Of a stretch of 64,000 nucleotides of DNA, positions 18,267-26,606 are shown piece after piece. How positions within the stretch are numbered: the first letter of the stretch is position 1; every line of letters begins with the position of its first letter. Under the pieces are notes generated by a model. It was not told the origin of the DNA. It did not search any database and was given only the letters and a program-made list of their open reading frames with translations. Origin of the DNA: Pseudomonas sp. JUb42 (GTDB taxonomy: Bacteria > Pseudomonadota > Gammaproteobacteria > Pseudomonadales > Pseudomonadaceae); contig NZ_JANUFD010000009.1 in the NCBI RefSeq assembly GCF_024807945.1, positions 242,712 through 306,711 of the forward strand. The letters run 5' to 3'. Position numbers and translations under genes: made by a program.

Positions 18267-19614
18267 TAAGCACCTGATCGATTTCCATGGTGACGGCCAG
18301 ATCTATGAGGCCGAGTAACTGCGGTGTGGTGGGCACGACAAAATGAATGGCGTCGTAACGCCGGTCATGGGGCACGATGTCGTTGCCATGTCGGGAGGCA
18401 ATGCCGACGGAAATGAAGTAATCACCACTGGCCAGGCGGTTGACGAAGCGCAGGCTGGCTCTGGCAGTACTGCCCGCCGTACCCAATGCCTGAGTGACTT
18501 GGCTTTCGAGCAGCACGGAGTTGGTGCCGTAGACCGTGACGCCCTCTTTGGTCTTGAGGGTGAATCCCAGGATCGGGTTGATGATCGTGCGGTTAAAGCG
18601 GATGGCCAGGTACAGCATGACGTCGGCGCCGGAATCGATAGCGGCGCTGAACTCGCGGCCGCCGCAGGTCAGGCGGAAATCCAGCAGGTTGGCAGCGCCA
18701 TCGCCCCAGCGATATTCATGGGGGTTGAAACCGGCCCGGGTGGCAAAGGCCTCGTTGTCGAAACTCAGCCAGGCTTTGCCGTCTTGCGCTGCGTCTGGCT
18801 CAGGCTTGCCGGGTGCCTGCGGGCAAGCAGATATATCCGCAGGCTTTTCCCGGCCAAACAGCAGATCCAGATAGCGATTGATCACCGCGCGTGACGGCCC
18901 GACCATGGCCACCCGGCTCTGTTCCAACAGGATGGCGCGATTGCAATGGGTCACCACTTGCTCACTGGCATGGGTGACCAGCAGGATGCTGGTGCCGTTC
19001 TCCTTCAACTGGCGCAGCCGCTCGAAGCACTTGGCCTGGAAGCGCGCATCGCCTACGGATAGCGCTTCGTCGACGATCAGGATTTGCGGGTCTATCTGCG
19101 CCTGCACGGCAAAGGCCAGACGTACCACCATACCGCTGGAGTAGGCCTTGACCGGCTGCTCGATGAAATCGCCGATATCGGCAAAACCGGCAATCGCGTC
19201 AAAACGCTCATCGACCTCCTCACGGCTCAAGCCCAGCACCGAGGCGTTCAGGTAGACATTCTCGCGCCCGGTGAACTCGGGGTTAAACCCCGAGCCCAGC
19301 TCCAGCAGCGCCGCTACCCGCCCCTGCGTCTGCACCGTTCCACCGCTCGGCATCAGAGTGCCGCAGATGATCTGCAGCAGGGTCGACTTCCCCGAACCGT
19401 TGCGCCCGACAATCCCCACGGTCTCGCCGCGCATGACCTCGAAATCGATATTACGCAACGCCCAGAACTCCCGGCCATAGCTCGTCTGTTCCATGCCAAG
19501 GCGACGTTGCAGACGGGGGATCAGCGAATGTTTGAGGCGATCGAAGGGTTTGTCGTAGCTGTAGAAGCACTTGGAGATGTCGCGCACGCTGATGGCAATG
19601 TCTTCAGATGACAT
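18250..19614 (-). CDS. wzt: Polysaccharide ABC exporter ATPase with C-terminal carbohydrate-binding domain
   Basis: ATPase (454 aa) of an ABC-2 polysaccharide exporter that moves undecaprenyl-linked O-antigen across the inner membrane. Walker A is GRNGSGKST at 70-78, the signature is YSSGM at 158-162, and Walker B is LIVDEALSVGD at 179-189, all typical of Wzt/KpsT-type ATPases. Residues ~290-454 are an extra beta-rich domain (YRWGDGAANLLDF) like the Wzt C-terminal domain that recognises the modified end of the glycan in E. coli O9a. Start chosen at 19614 (MSSEDIA), overlapping wzm by 11 bp; the frame upstream is only the reverse side of wzm. Confidence 0.92.
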   Translation of the reverse strand: MSSEDIAISVRDISKCFYSYDKPFDRLKHSLIPRLQRRLGMEQTSYGREFWALRNIDFEVMRGETVGIVGRNGSGKSTLLQIICGTLMPSGGTVQTQGRVAALLELGSGFNPEFTGRENVYLNASVLGLSREEVDERFDAIAGFADIGDFIEQPVKAYSSGMVVRLAFAVQAQIDPQILIVDEALSVGDARFQAKCFERLRQLKENGTSILLVTHASEQVVTHCNRAILLEQSRVAMVGPSRAVINRYLDLLFGREKPADISACPQAPGKPEPDAAQDGKAWLSFDNEAFATRAGFNPHEYRWGDGAANLLDFRLTCGGREFSAAIDSGADVMLYLAIRFNRTIINPILGFTLKTKEGVTVYGTNSVLLESQVTQALGTAGSTARASLRFVNRLASGDYFISVGIASRHGNDIVPHDRRYDAIHFVVPTTPQLLGLIDLAVTMEIDQVLNDAHA

Positions 19615-20431
19615 CGGCGAACCCCTTGCGTGTTTTTTGGAAGAACCAAAAACCCGCCGTCGCAATCAGCAAGGCAACCAGCAACGCCAGACCAAGGCTG
19701 CCCCATTGCGGCGGCTGGCCGAACAACAGAACGTTGCGGCTTTCTTCGATGATGTAGGTCAGCGGGTTGAGCTTGAGCCACGATTGATAGGCCTGCGGCA
19801 GCGCCGCCACCGGATAGAGCACTGGCGAGAGAAACAACAGAACGGTGGTCAGTACCGTAATGACCTGGCCGATGTCCCGCAGGTAGACACCCAGGGCCGC
19901 CAGCAGCCAGCTGAAGCCCAGGGTGGCGATCAGCAACGGCAGCAACACCAAAGGCAGGAAGACCGCCGACCAATGCAGTTGCTGGGTCAGAATCAACTGC
20001 GCCGCCAGCAACACCATCAGGCTGATAAAGCTGTGAAAGAGCGCTGCCCCTACCGTCACCACCGTCAGTACTTCCAGAGGGAAGACCACTTTCTTGACGT
20101 AGTTGCCATTACTGACAATCAAGGAGGGAGCACGATTGGCACACTCGGCAAACAGGCCGTGCACTATCATCCCGGTGAACAACAGAATGGCAAAACCACC
20201 CTTGCCGTTATCCTGTCCCGGCCAACGCGACTGGAACACTTCGGAAAAGACAAAGGTATAAACGGCCAGCATCAAGACCGGATTAAAGAACGACCAGGCC
20301 AGGCCCATGATTGAGCCTCGATAACGCCCGCTTATTTCACGGACGATCATCACACTGATCAATTGCCGGTAATGCCAGAGGGTGCGAACGAGATGAAGGG
20401 GACCGGCCCCCGGGACATGATGAGGGTTCAC
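19604..20431 (-). CDS. wzm: Polysaccharide ABC exporter permease
   Basis: ABC-2 permease (275 aa) with six hydrophobic segments, homologous to Wzm/RfbA exporters of O-antigen. The N-terminal amphipathic stretch LWHYRQLISVMIVREISGRY and FFNPVLMLAVYTFVFS are typical. The start is a GTG at 20431 (VNPHHVPG). The open frame continues 54 residues further, but that part translates a REP element (GLKPVLR) and is not conserved family sequence. A 275-aa length fits the family. It is the first gene of a four-gene overlapping unit: wzm, wzt, the fusion protein and a methyltransferase. Confidence 0.88.
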   Translation of the reverse strand: MNPHHVPGAGPLHLVRTLWHYRQLISVMIVREISGRYRGSIMGLAWSFFNPVLMLAVYTFVFSEVFQSRWPGQDNGKGGFAILLFTGMIVHGLFAECANRAPSLIVSNGNYVKKVVFPLEVLTVVTVGAALFHSFISLMVLLAAQLILTQQLHWSAVFLPLVLLPLLIATLGFSWLLAALGVYLRDIGQVITVLTTVLLFLSPVLYPVAALPQAYQSWLKLNPLTYIIEESRNVLLFGQPPQWGSLGLALLVALLIATAGFWFFQKTRKGFADVI

Positions 20432-20460
20432 GTTAATATACGTCTCCAGTGCTGAGATCC

Positions 20461-20550
20461 GCAGGACCGGCTTTAGCCCGGAGGGGCCCCGTGTATCCGC
20501 AGGATTATCTTGATGATGGTGGACGCTCTCCCGGCTGAAGCCGGTCCTGC
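20461..20550. repeat. REP pair, GTAGGACCGGCTTTAGCCGG class
   Basis: Left arm GCAGGACCGGCTTTAGCCCG and right arm CCGGCTGAAGCCGGTCCTGC lie in inverted orientation just upstream of wzm, in noncoding DNA. It creates a spurious N-terminal extension of the wzm frame. Confidence 0.8.
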
Positions 20551-20779
20551 AACGCTCTTGCCTGTTGTATAGCGGCTCAATAGCTACCGCCACTGAATGC
20601 CGAACCGGTCAGATAGTTTTTACATGGGTTGGTTGTAACGCAGTGTGGCAGTCAATAGAGCGCCAGCGCGGAAGAGTCGATGAGCGGTATTTAACTTGAT
20701 AAGCCGCTGAAACAACGAGTTGGAATAATCATTATTGAGACAATAAAACAGCAGGCTGTGTTTTAATAAAGAAACACTT

Positions 20780-20817
20780 AATCAAGGCCCATGCAACCTG
20801 ATGCATTGACCTTGATT
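20780..20817 (-). terminator. Candidate terminator downstream of the CAP-domain gene
   Basis: AATCAAGG (20780-20787) and CCTTGATT (20810-20817) form an inverted repeat just past the CAP gene stop. On the minus strand it is followed by a T-rich stretch (AAGTGTTTCTTTATT). The loop is long, so confidence is limited. The remaining 20551-20779 stretch holds nothing I can identify. Confidence 0.4.
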
Positions 20818-20825
20818 GACAGGGG

Positions 20826-21677
20826 TTATTTAGCCCCAAACATCACCGTCCAATAAATCCCCGCATCACTCTTCGGATCGGTCGCGTAAGCCGCGCCCAG
20901 TTCATTGATCTGCGGATTCATCAGGTTGGCGCACTGTTCCGGACTGCTCAGCCAGCCTTCCACCACTTTGCGGGTGGAGTCCTGGCCGGCAGCGATATTT
21001 TCGTCTACCTGAGTGCCGCCGTAACCCGCCAGTTCGGCACGATCACCGGGGGTATGGCCGTCGCTGTCAGTGTGGTCGAAGTAGTTATGGTTGGCCATAT
21101 CACGACTGTGCGCCTCGGCCGCGCTCGCCAGGATGGCGTTCCAGGTCATCGGTGCTGCGGCAGAGAATGACTCGGGCCCGCAATTGTGCGGCGTTGCCCG
21201 GGCGCCATTGATCATGGCCAGCATCTTCTGCCCTTCACCCTGACCATCGCCCAGGCGCGCCGTCAGCATTGGCCGAGCCAGAACGATGCGCCACTCGCGG
21301 TCTTCGCGGCTGACACCGATATCGACGAATTGAGGGTCCAGTACGACCTGGCAAAAAGTCTCTTCCACGGCCTTCATTGCCGCCTGGGCATCACGTGGGC
21401 CGGAAAGGCTGATGGCCTGGACATTGACCATGGGATAGGTGGCGCGGGCCAGGGCCTGTTGCAGGTCGCCGATATTACCGGCCGAGAGCACCAGGCGCGG
21501 GTCGCTGGTCAGGGGCGGCAGCTCGTGGGATACCTGCCCGCCGCACTGATGCAACTGCCCACGGTAGGCATTGATCGAGTCAATCAGCTGCGTTTCTTCA
21601 CTGGCCAGGACTGAAGTGGCAAACACCAGGCCCAACGACAGCGCGGTGAGATGCACAACGGATGAGATAACGCGCAT
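20826..21677 (-). CDS. Secreted CAP-domain (SCP/PR-1 like) protein
   Basis: A 283-aa exported protein with signal peptide MRVISSVVHLTALSLGLVFA ending near SVLAS. Residues ~25-150 have no obvious family but contain the cysteine pair region LHQCGGQVSHELPPL. Residues ~155-283 are a CAP/SCP domain: MLAMINGARATPHNCG, AAAEAHSRDMANHNYFDHTD, then DENIAAGQDS, with the His/Glu positions of the family. In bacteria CAP proteins are mostly of unknown function. GGGG of AAGGGGACT lies ahead of the ATG. It is a single-gene unit downstream of nothing obvious. Confidence 0.85.
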   Translation of the reverse strand: MRVISSVVHLTALSLGLVFATSVLASEETQLIDSINAYRGQLHQCGGQVSHELPPLTSDPRLVLSAGNIGDLQQALARATYPMVNVQAISLSGPRDAQAAMKAVEETFCQVVLDPQFVDIGVSREDREWRIVLARPMLTARLGDGQGEGQKMLAMINGARATPHNCGPESFSAAAPMTWNAILASAAEAHSRDMANHNYFDHTDSDGHTPGDRAELAGYGGTQVDENIAAGQDSTRKVVEGWLSSPEQCANLMNPQINELGAAYATDPKSDAGIYWTVMFGAK

Positions 21678-21991
21678 GGAAGTCCCCTTCAGGCAGATTG
21701 CGCCGATGATCGCGATTTACCCCCCTTCAGGGCAATGCCTTTGAGAAAGAAGCAGCACGTTTTGAATCGATGCGGTCTATCCGCTGGCGCGAGGCGGCAG
21801 CGGCTCCTGGGGTGTGAGACGGGAAAGTGGGCGGACAAGTTCCCTGGGGAATGGTTTCGGGAGCTTGGCCGCAGGCTTGTGGGACCGGCTTTAGCCGGGA
21901 AGACGATGTAACAAACGATAGAGATATATCGATCTCACCTACGCCTTCCCGGCTAAGCCGGTCCCACAGAGGTATTGCGCTCTGCCAGTGC
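21678..21991. other. Gap upstream of the CAP gene
   Basis: This 314-bp interval between the CAP-domain gene and the VOC gene holds the REP pair at 21879-21967 and the CAP gene promoter. I see no gene in it. Confidence 0.5.
21879..21967. repeat. REP pair, GGACCGGCTTTAGCCGG class
   Basis: GTGGGACCGGCTTTAGCCGG and CCGGCTAAGCCGGTCCCAC lie in inverted orientation with ~50 bp between, 24 bp past the end of the VOC gene. Confidence 0.8.
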
Positions 21992-22417
21992 TTACTTGGC
22001 GAAAAGCTGCCCGATATCCTTGAATGCCTTGAACTCCAGGGCATTGCCGCACGGGTCGAAGAGGAACATGGTGGCCTGTTCGCCGACCTGGCCCTTGAAG
22101 CGAATGTAAGGTTCGATCACGAATTTGGTGTCGAACGAGCGCAGGCGCTCGGCCAGGGCCTCCCACTGTTCCCATTGCAATACGATGCCGAAATGCGGCA
22201 CCGGCACATCGTGGCCGTCCACTGCATTGCTGTGGGCGTGTTCCTGGGACGAGGTACGCGGGTGCTCATGGATGACCAACTGATGGCCGTAGAAATTGAA
22301 GTCAACCCACTGCTCGCTGGAACGGCCCTCTTCCAGGCCGAAGGTTTGGCCATAGAAGGAACGCGCAGCGGCCAGGTCGTAGACGGGAATTGCCAGGTGA
22401 AAGGGCGAAAGGCTCAT
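21992..22417 (-). CDS. VOC/glyoxalase superfamily protein
   Basis: A single-domain vicinal-oxygen-chelate protein (141 aa). It begins PFHLAIPVYDLAAARSFYGQ, with the metal-ligand histidine in the first strand, has a HFGIVLQWEQWEALAERLRS repeat start in the middle, and ends FLFDPCGNALEFKAF with the metal-ligand glutamate. Such proteins act as dioxygenases, glyoxalases or resistance proteins; the substrate is unknown. It is divergent from a LysR regulator 110 bp away, which likely controls it. Confidence 0.85.
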   Translation of the reverse strand: MSLSPFHLAIPVYDLAAARSFYGQTFGLEEGRSSEQWVDFNFYGHQLVIHEHPRTSSQEHAHSNAVDGHDVPVPHFGIVLQWEQWEALAERLRSFDTKFVIEPYIRFKGQVGEQATMFLFDPCGNALEFKAFKDIGQLFAK

Positions 22418-22527
22418 CAGGGTGCTCCAGGATCTGTTTTAGGTATGAAGTACAGGCCCATGCTAAGGCGCGTGACCAAACAATAAAATCAATATATTTT
22501 TCTCGGATACACAAAGGAAATCTATGA

Positions 22528-23415
22528 ATGATCCGCGAATTGAAAACCCTGGTAGCCGTCGCCCGTGAAGGTACTTTTGCCGCCGCCGGCAACCGCATCG
22601 GCCTGACCCAAGCGGCCGTCAGTGCCCAGATGCAGCGCCTGGAAGCTGAACTGGGGTATCCGTTGTTCGAGCGCAAGGGCCGCGCGGCACAGCTCAATCG
22701 CAAGGGTCATCACACGCTCTTGCAGGCCCAGGAGTTGATTCGCCTGTACGACAATCTAGGTTCCACCGACAGCGGTGAGACCGCCAATGTACTGGTCAGT
22801 ATCGGCGCCATCGCCTCGGTGCAACGGGCCTTGCTGCCCGACGCCCTGGCCCGTTTCCATCGTGAGTGGCCGGGCTGTCGCAGCCGGATCATGCCGGGCG
22901 TTTCGATGGAGCTGCTGAATCTGGCGGACGCCGGGGATATCGATCTGGCGGCGATCATCCGCCCGCCCTTTGCCCTGCAGAGCGACCTGCGCTGGACCAC
23001 CCTGGCCCAGGAGCCTTATCGCCTGATCGTACCGGCAGACCTGCCGGGCGATGACTGGGCACAACTGCTGTCCACTCAGCCTCTGGTGCGCTACGACCGC
23101 TCTTCGTTCGGTGGCCGTCAGGTCGATCGCTTTCTGCGGCGCATGCATTTCAGCCTGCGCGAGGTCTGCGAACTCGATGAACTGGAAGCACTGGTCCAGC
23201 TCGTCGCCAATGGCGTAGGCGTAGCCCTGGTGCCCGAGACCACCGCGCAACGGGGCTGGCCCGAGAGCGTGCGGGTGCTGGATCTGGGCAGCCATACCTT
23301 CCACCGTGACGTCGGCCTGGTGCACCGGGCGCCCGGCACGCTCAGCGAACCGGTGAATATGCTGATCCGCCTGCTGATGGAACGGACTCAGGCGGGAGAG
23401 TGCCCTCCCGGCTAA
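22528..23415 (+). CDS. LysR-family transcriptional regulator
   Basis: A 295-aa LysR-type regulator. The winged helix-turn-helix is at residues 1-60: MIRELKTLVAVAREGTFAAA, then GLTQAAVSAQMQRLEAELGY. The effector-binding domain follows (VLVSIGAIASVQRALLPDAL, VANGVGVALVPETT). The divergent neighbour is the VOC gene, the usual target layout for LysR proteins. The inducer is unknown. A half REP follows the stop. Confidence 0.9.
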   Translation: MIRELKTLVAVAREGTFAAAGNRIGLTQAAVSAQMQRLEAELGYPLFERKGRAAQLNRKGHHTLLQAQELIRLYDNLGSTDSGETANVLVSIGAIASVQRALLPDALARFHREWPGCRSRIMPGVSMELLNLADAGDIDLAAIIRPPFALQSDLRWTTLAQEPYRLIVPADLPGDDWAQLLSTQPLVRYDRSSFGGRQVDRFLRRMHFSLREVCELDELEALVQLVANGVGVALVPETTAQRGWPESVRVLDLGSHTFHRDVGLVHRAPGTLSEPVNMLIRLLMERTQAGECPPG

Positions 23416-23427
23416 AGCTGGTCCTAT
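23405..23427. repeat. Half REP unit
   Basis: CTCCCGGCTAAAGCTGGTCC is a single copy of the GGACCGGCTTTAGCCGG-class unit. It overlaps the last codons of the LysR gene and lies just before the convergent chemoreceptor. Confidence 0.6.
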
Positions 23428-23449
23428 GGAGGATGTGCATTGCCTGCGC

Positions 23450-25126
23450 TCAGACCTTGAACCCCTTGAGCAACAGCGTCAGCTCCTGGGACAGTTGATC
23501 CAGTTCGAAACATAGCTGGTTATTGCGCGAGGTAATGGCCTGGGTTTCGCTGATATGCCGACTGATTTGCGCCAGGCTCTGATTGACCTCTGCCCCGATA
23601 CTCGACTGTTGCTCGGCAGCAGTGGCGATCTGGTTGTTCATGCCGTTGATCTGCGACACCGCATCACTCACCCCGGCCAGCATCTCGCCGGTGCCGTTGG
23701 CCTTGGCCACCGCCAACTCACTGCCAGAGAGGCTGCCCTGCATGGTGGCAACAGCGGTCCTGGCGCCTGTTTGCAGCTGGCTGATCTTGGCCTGGATTTC
23801 CTGTGTGCTCTGCTGGGTGCGCTGAGCCAGGGAACGAACTTCGTCGGCAACCACGGCAAAGCCCCTACCCTGCTCGCCGGCACGGGCGGCTTCGATGGCA
23901 GCGTTGAGGGCTAACAGGTTGGTCTGCTCGGCGATGCCGCGGATTACATCGAGAATCGAGCCGATGGATTCGACATCGCTGCCCAGGGTCTGGATATCCT
24001 GCGCCGCCTTGTCGATGTCCCGCGCCAGACCGCCAATGGCCTGAATGGTCTGGTCGACGTTGCTGTGCATGGCCTGGGCCTGGCTATCGGTATTGCGGGT
24101 GACCTGGGCCGCGCTCTGCGCCGACTCGGCGACGTTATGGGTGGCCAGGGCCATCTGCGCCATGGCGTGGGTAACCTGATCGGCATCCTCGGTCTGACGG
24201 ACCAGGGCATCGGCCGCCTGCTGCGCACTCTGTTTCAGCTGGTCGTTACGCGCCTGCAAGCGTTGGGCGCAACTGGCCAGGTCCACTACCATGTCGCGGA
24301 TCTTGCCGACAAAACCATTGAAGGCCGTCGCCAACAGCGCAGTCTCTTCGTTGCCATCCACGGGCAACTGATGGGAAAGGTCACCGTTTTCCGAAGCCAG
24401 CGATTGCAGATTGCGGGTCAGCAGGTTGATCGGTTTGACGATGGAGCGCGCGACGTAAGCGGCGACGAAACCAAGCAACAACAGGAGGACCAGCATGGTG
24501 CCCCACTGCTTCATGCGCAGCGCCTGCATGGCGTCCTGCTGATGAGCAGCCTGTTCGGCCAGCGCGGTGTCCATATCGTCGATATAAAAGCCGGCACCTA
24601 TGGTCCAGTTCCATTTATCCAGGTAAATACTGCGCGACAGCTTGGGGTAGGCAGTGCTGTCGTTGCCAGGGCGCGGATAGACGTAGGAGACGAAGCCCCC
24701 GCCCTTTTTGACCACAGCGATCAGATCGCGAATCAGATAAACGCCGTTGGGGTCCTTGAGGTCCCAGAAGTTTTTCCCTTCGTCCTTGCCAGCCAGAAAT
24801 ACCCGGTCACCGTTGTCCTTATAGCCGAAGTAGTAACCGTCCTGACCGTATCGCAGGTCGCGCAAGCGACGCTTGGCTTCCTCCTGGACCGCCGGGGTCA
24901 TGGCATCTGCGCCCTCATACAGCGGCTTGATCGTGCTGTAGGCGATATCCAGGTAATGCACCAGCTCATCCTTGCGGATTTTCATCAGCGTCTGGCGGGT
25001 ATCCTCAAGGCTCTTCTCGCCCAGCGCCTGCTGTTCGAAAGAGGCCAACGACTGAATGATCAGCGCCAATAACAGGGTAGGAATAATCGAGAGCAACAGC
25101 ACTTTATTGCGAATTTTCCACTTCAT
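23450..25126 (-). CDS. Methyl-accepting chemotaxis protein with sCache_2 sensor domain
   Basis: Transmembrane chemoreceptor (558 aa). TM1 lies at residues ~8-28. The periplasmic single-Cache domain (~35-195) contains DGYYFGYKDNGDRVFLAGK and NWTIGAGFYIDDMD, the pattern of sCache_2. TM2 is at ~208-228 (LVLLLLLGFVAAYVARSI), then HAMP (SIVKPINLLTRNLQSL), then the signalling domain with EQTNLLALNAAIEAARAGEQ. The sCache_2 sequence resembles P. putida McpP, which senses C2-C3 carboxylic acids; that ligand guess is inference. Transcribed alone. Confidence 0.88.
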   Translation of the reverse strand: MKWKIRNKVLLLSIIPTLLLALIIQSLASFEQQALGEKSLEDTRQTLMKIRKDELVHYLDIAYSTIKPLYEGADAMTPAVQEEAKRRLRDLRYGQDGYYFGYKDNGDRVFLAGKDEGKNFWDLKDPNGVYLIRDLIAVVKKGGGFVSYVYPRPGNDSTAYPKLSRSIYLDKWNWTIGAGFYIDDMDTALAEQAAHQQDAMQALRMKQWGTMLVLLLLLGFVAAYVARSIVKPINLLTRNLQSLASENGDLSHQLPVDGNEETALLATAFNGFVGKIRDMVVDLASCAQRLQARNDQLKQSAQQAADALVRQTEDADQVTHAMAQMALATHNVAESAQSAAQVTRNTDSQAQAMHSNVDQTIQAIGGLARDIDKAAQDIQTLGSDVESIGSILDVIRGIAEQTNLLALNAAIEAARAGEQGRGFAVVADEVRSLAQRTQQSTQEIQAKISQLQTGARTAVATMQGSLSGSELAVAKANGTGEMLAGVSDAVSQINGMNNQIATAAEQQSSIGAEVNQSLAQISRHISETQAITSRNNQLCFELDQLSQELTLLLKGFKV

Positions 25127-25255
25127 GATCAGCGATTCCCGGGCAAGGACAGTTTTATAGTTATTTCCTCACCCCGGTTATCGGCCCGAAGCGCCCATGA
25201 TTGAGCGGCGGTGCTGATTTTAATCGCCCTGTTTATCGCCGCCTGCGACCAGCGA

Positions 25256-26266
25256 TTACGATTCCGCCGCTGCCGACTCGCGAAAAGCCCCCGGCGTCTT
25301 GCCGAACCAACGCTGACAAGCCTTGTGAAAACTGCTGGGATCGCGATAGCCCAGGGTGGCTGAGATATATTTGAAACTCTTTTGGGTATGCGACAATAAA
25401 TAGTTTGCCAGTTCGCGTCGACAGTTCTCCTGCAACATCGAGAAGTTGGTCGATGCCATTAACAGATGATTCTGCACACTGCGCGCACTGACATGCAAAA
25501 CTGCGGCAACCTCGGCCAGGGTCAAGAGTTCGCCCTTCATCAGGCCTTCGGCCAGGACTCTTCTAACATCCATGATGATGCTCTTGTCTTCCAACTCCTG
25601 GAGCAGAGAATCACAGTATTGGCAGTGAATGGTACTGAGCAGCGCATTCGCAGTGAATACCCCACACTTGTCCACTTCCGCGCTAAACAACAAGGAATTA
25701 TAGGGTGATGAAAAGCTCAGGTTCGTGCCAAATAACTCGTTCAACCGAGTCAGGTCGGCCGGTTTCGCGTAACTGAATTCAGCGCCCATTGGCAGCAGTT
25801 TCTTGCCCGGCACCAACCAGTGAATCAGGCCCAGCAACATGGCCATGCCGGCATCAATCAAATACCGTGACTCGGCGGGATTGACACTTATTTCATAGGC
25901 CATGACTTTGACCACGCCGCGGGAGCGCCGAATAAAAATACGCGAGCCGTCGGTGGTCAATGGATGATAACGGGCGAAGCGATCGAGGGCCTCACCGAGG
26001 GTGGCACTGGACATGATGGCATAGCCATGGGTATTCAAATTGCCGGGATGGGCATGGTCGTAGGCCAGCAGGCCAATGTCCTGGCGATTGCCCTGGTCGG
26101 CAGCCGCAGCAAGCAGACTATGAATGACCTTCAGATCAACGCGCTGATCACCCGTCCCGTTCAAGTCCCAATCCCGTCCATAGCCGGGCAGCCGATAGAT
26201 ATCGATACCGTTCTCCATCAACGCTTCACATATTGATTGCAAACAGGAGTTGATGATCGTTGGCAT
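25256..26266 (-). CDS. AraC-family regulator (OruR/ArgR-like architecture)
   Basis: Regulator (336 aa) with an N-terminal arabinose-binding-like effector domain of the AraC/OruR type (residues ~20-200: HGYAIMSSATLGEALDRFAR, where the ATLGEAL pattern is diagnostic). The C-terminal HTH_18 domain has LTLAEVAAVLHVSARSVQNH and LGYRDPSSFHKACQRWFGKT. I start it at 26266 (MPTIINS) because GGAAG lies five bases upstream; longer frames to 26278 or 26329 are possible. The effector is unknown. It is divergent from the chemoreceptor at 26607. Confidence 0.85.
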   Translation of the reverse strand: MPTIINSCLQSICEALMENGIDIYRLPGYGRDWDLNGTGDQRVDLKVIHSLLAAAADQGNRQDIGLLAYDHAHPGNLNTHGYAIMSSATLGEALDRFARYHPLTTDGSRIFIRRSRGVVKVMAYEISVNPAESRYLIDAGMAMLLGLIHWLVPGKKLLPMGAEFSYAKPADLTRLNELFGTNLSFSSPYNSLLFSAEVDKCGVFTANALLSTIHCQYCDSLLQELEDKSIIMDVRRVLAEGLMKGELLTLAEVAAVLHVSARSVQNHLLMASTNFSMLQENCRRELANYLLSHTQKSFKYISATLGYRDPSSFHKACQRWFGKTPGAFRESAAAES

Positions 26267-26606
26267 ATAAACTTCCATGGATTCAATAACAGGGTCGTCC
26301 CCCTCTGCCAAGCACCAACTTACATACAATGCCTATCCGTCAAGACGCAGAGTATCCTGGGACATTCGAAAGGCTTCTCAGGACACTATACGTTTGGCGA
26401 GGAACGCGTGAGAATAGATTGATTCCACATCGCCATTACTGCAATTAACTAATTTAAAAAAATAACCCTGGTTAACCTCTGCCCGCTGTCATTGGAACTG
26501 CGGCACTGCTTGACGTGAGCGAACGTAACTTGATGAATCAGACAGGGATATCGATGCCTAACTTTACTGCCTCCCCTCACCTCTACTTGCCTGCGGACAT
26601 TGATAC
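26267..26606. other. Divergent intergenic region, AraC gene / chemoreceptor
   Basis: 340 bp with presumed promoters for both genes. The stretch 26420-26470 is AT-rich. I recognise no specific operator and no gene. Confidence 0.4.
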
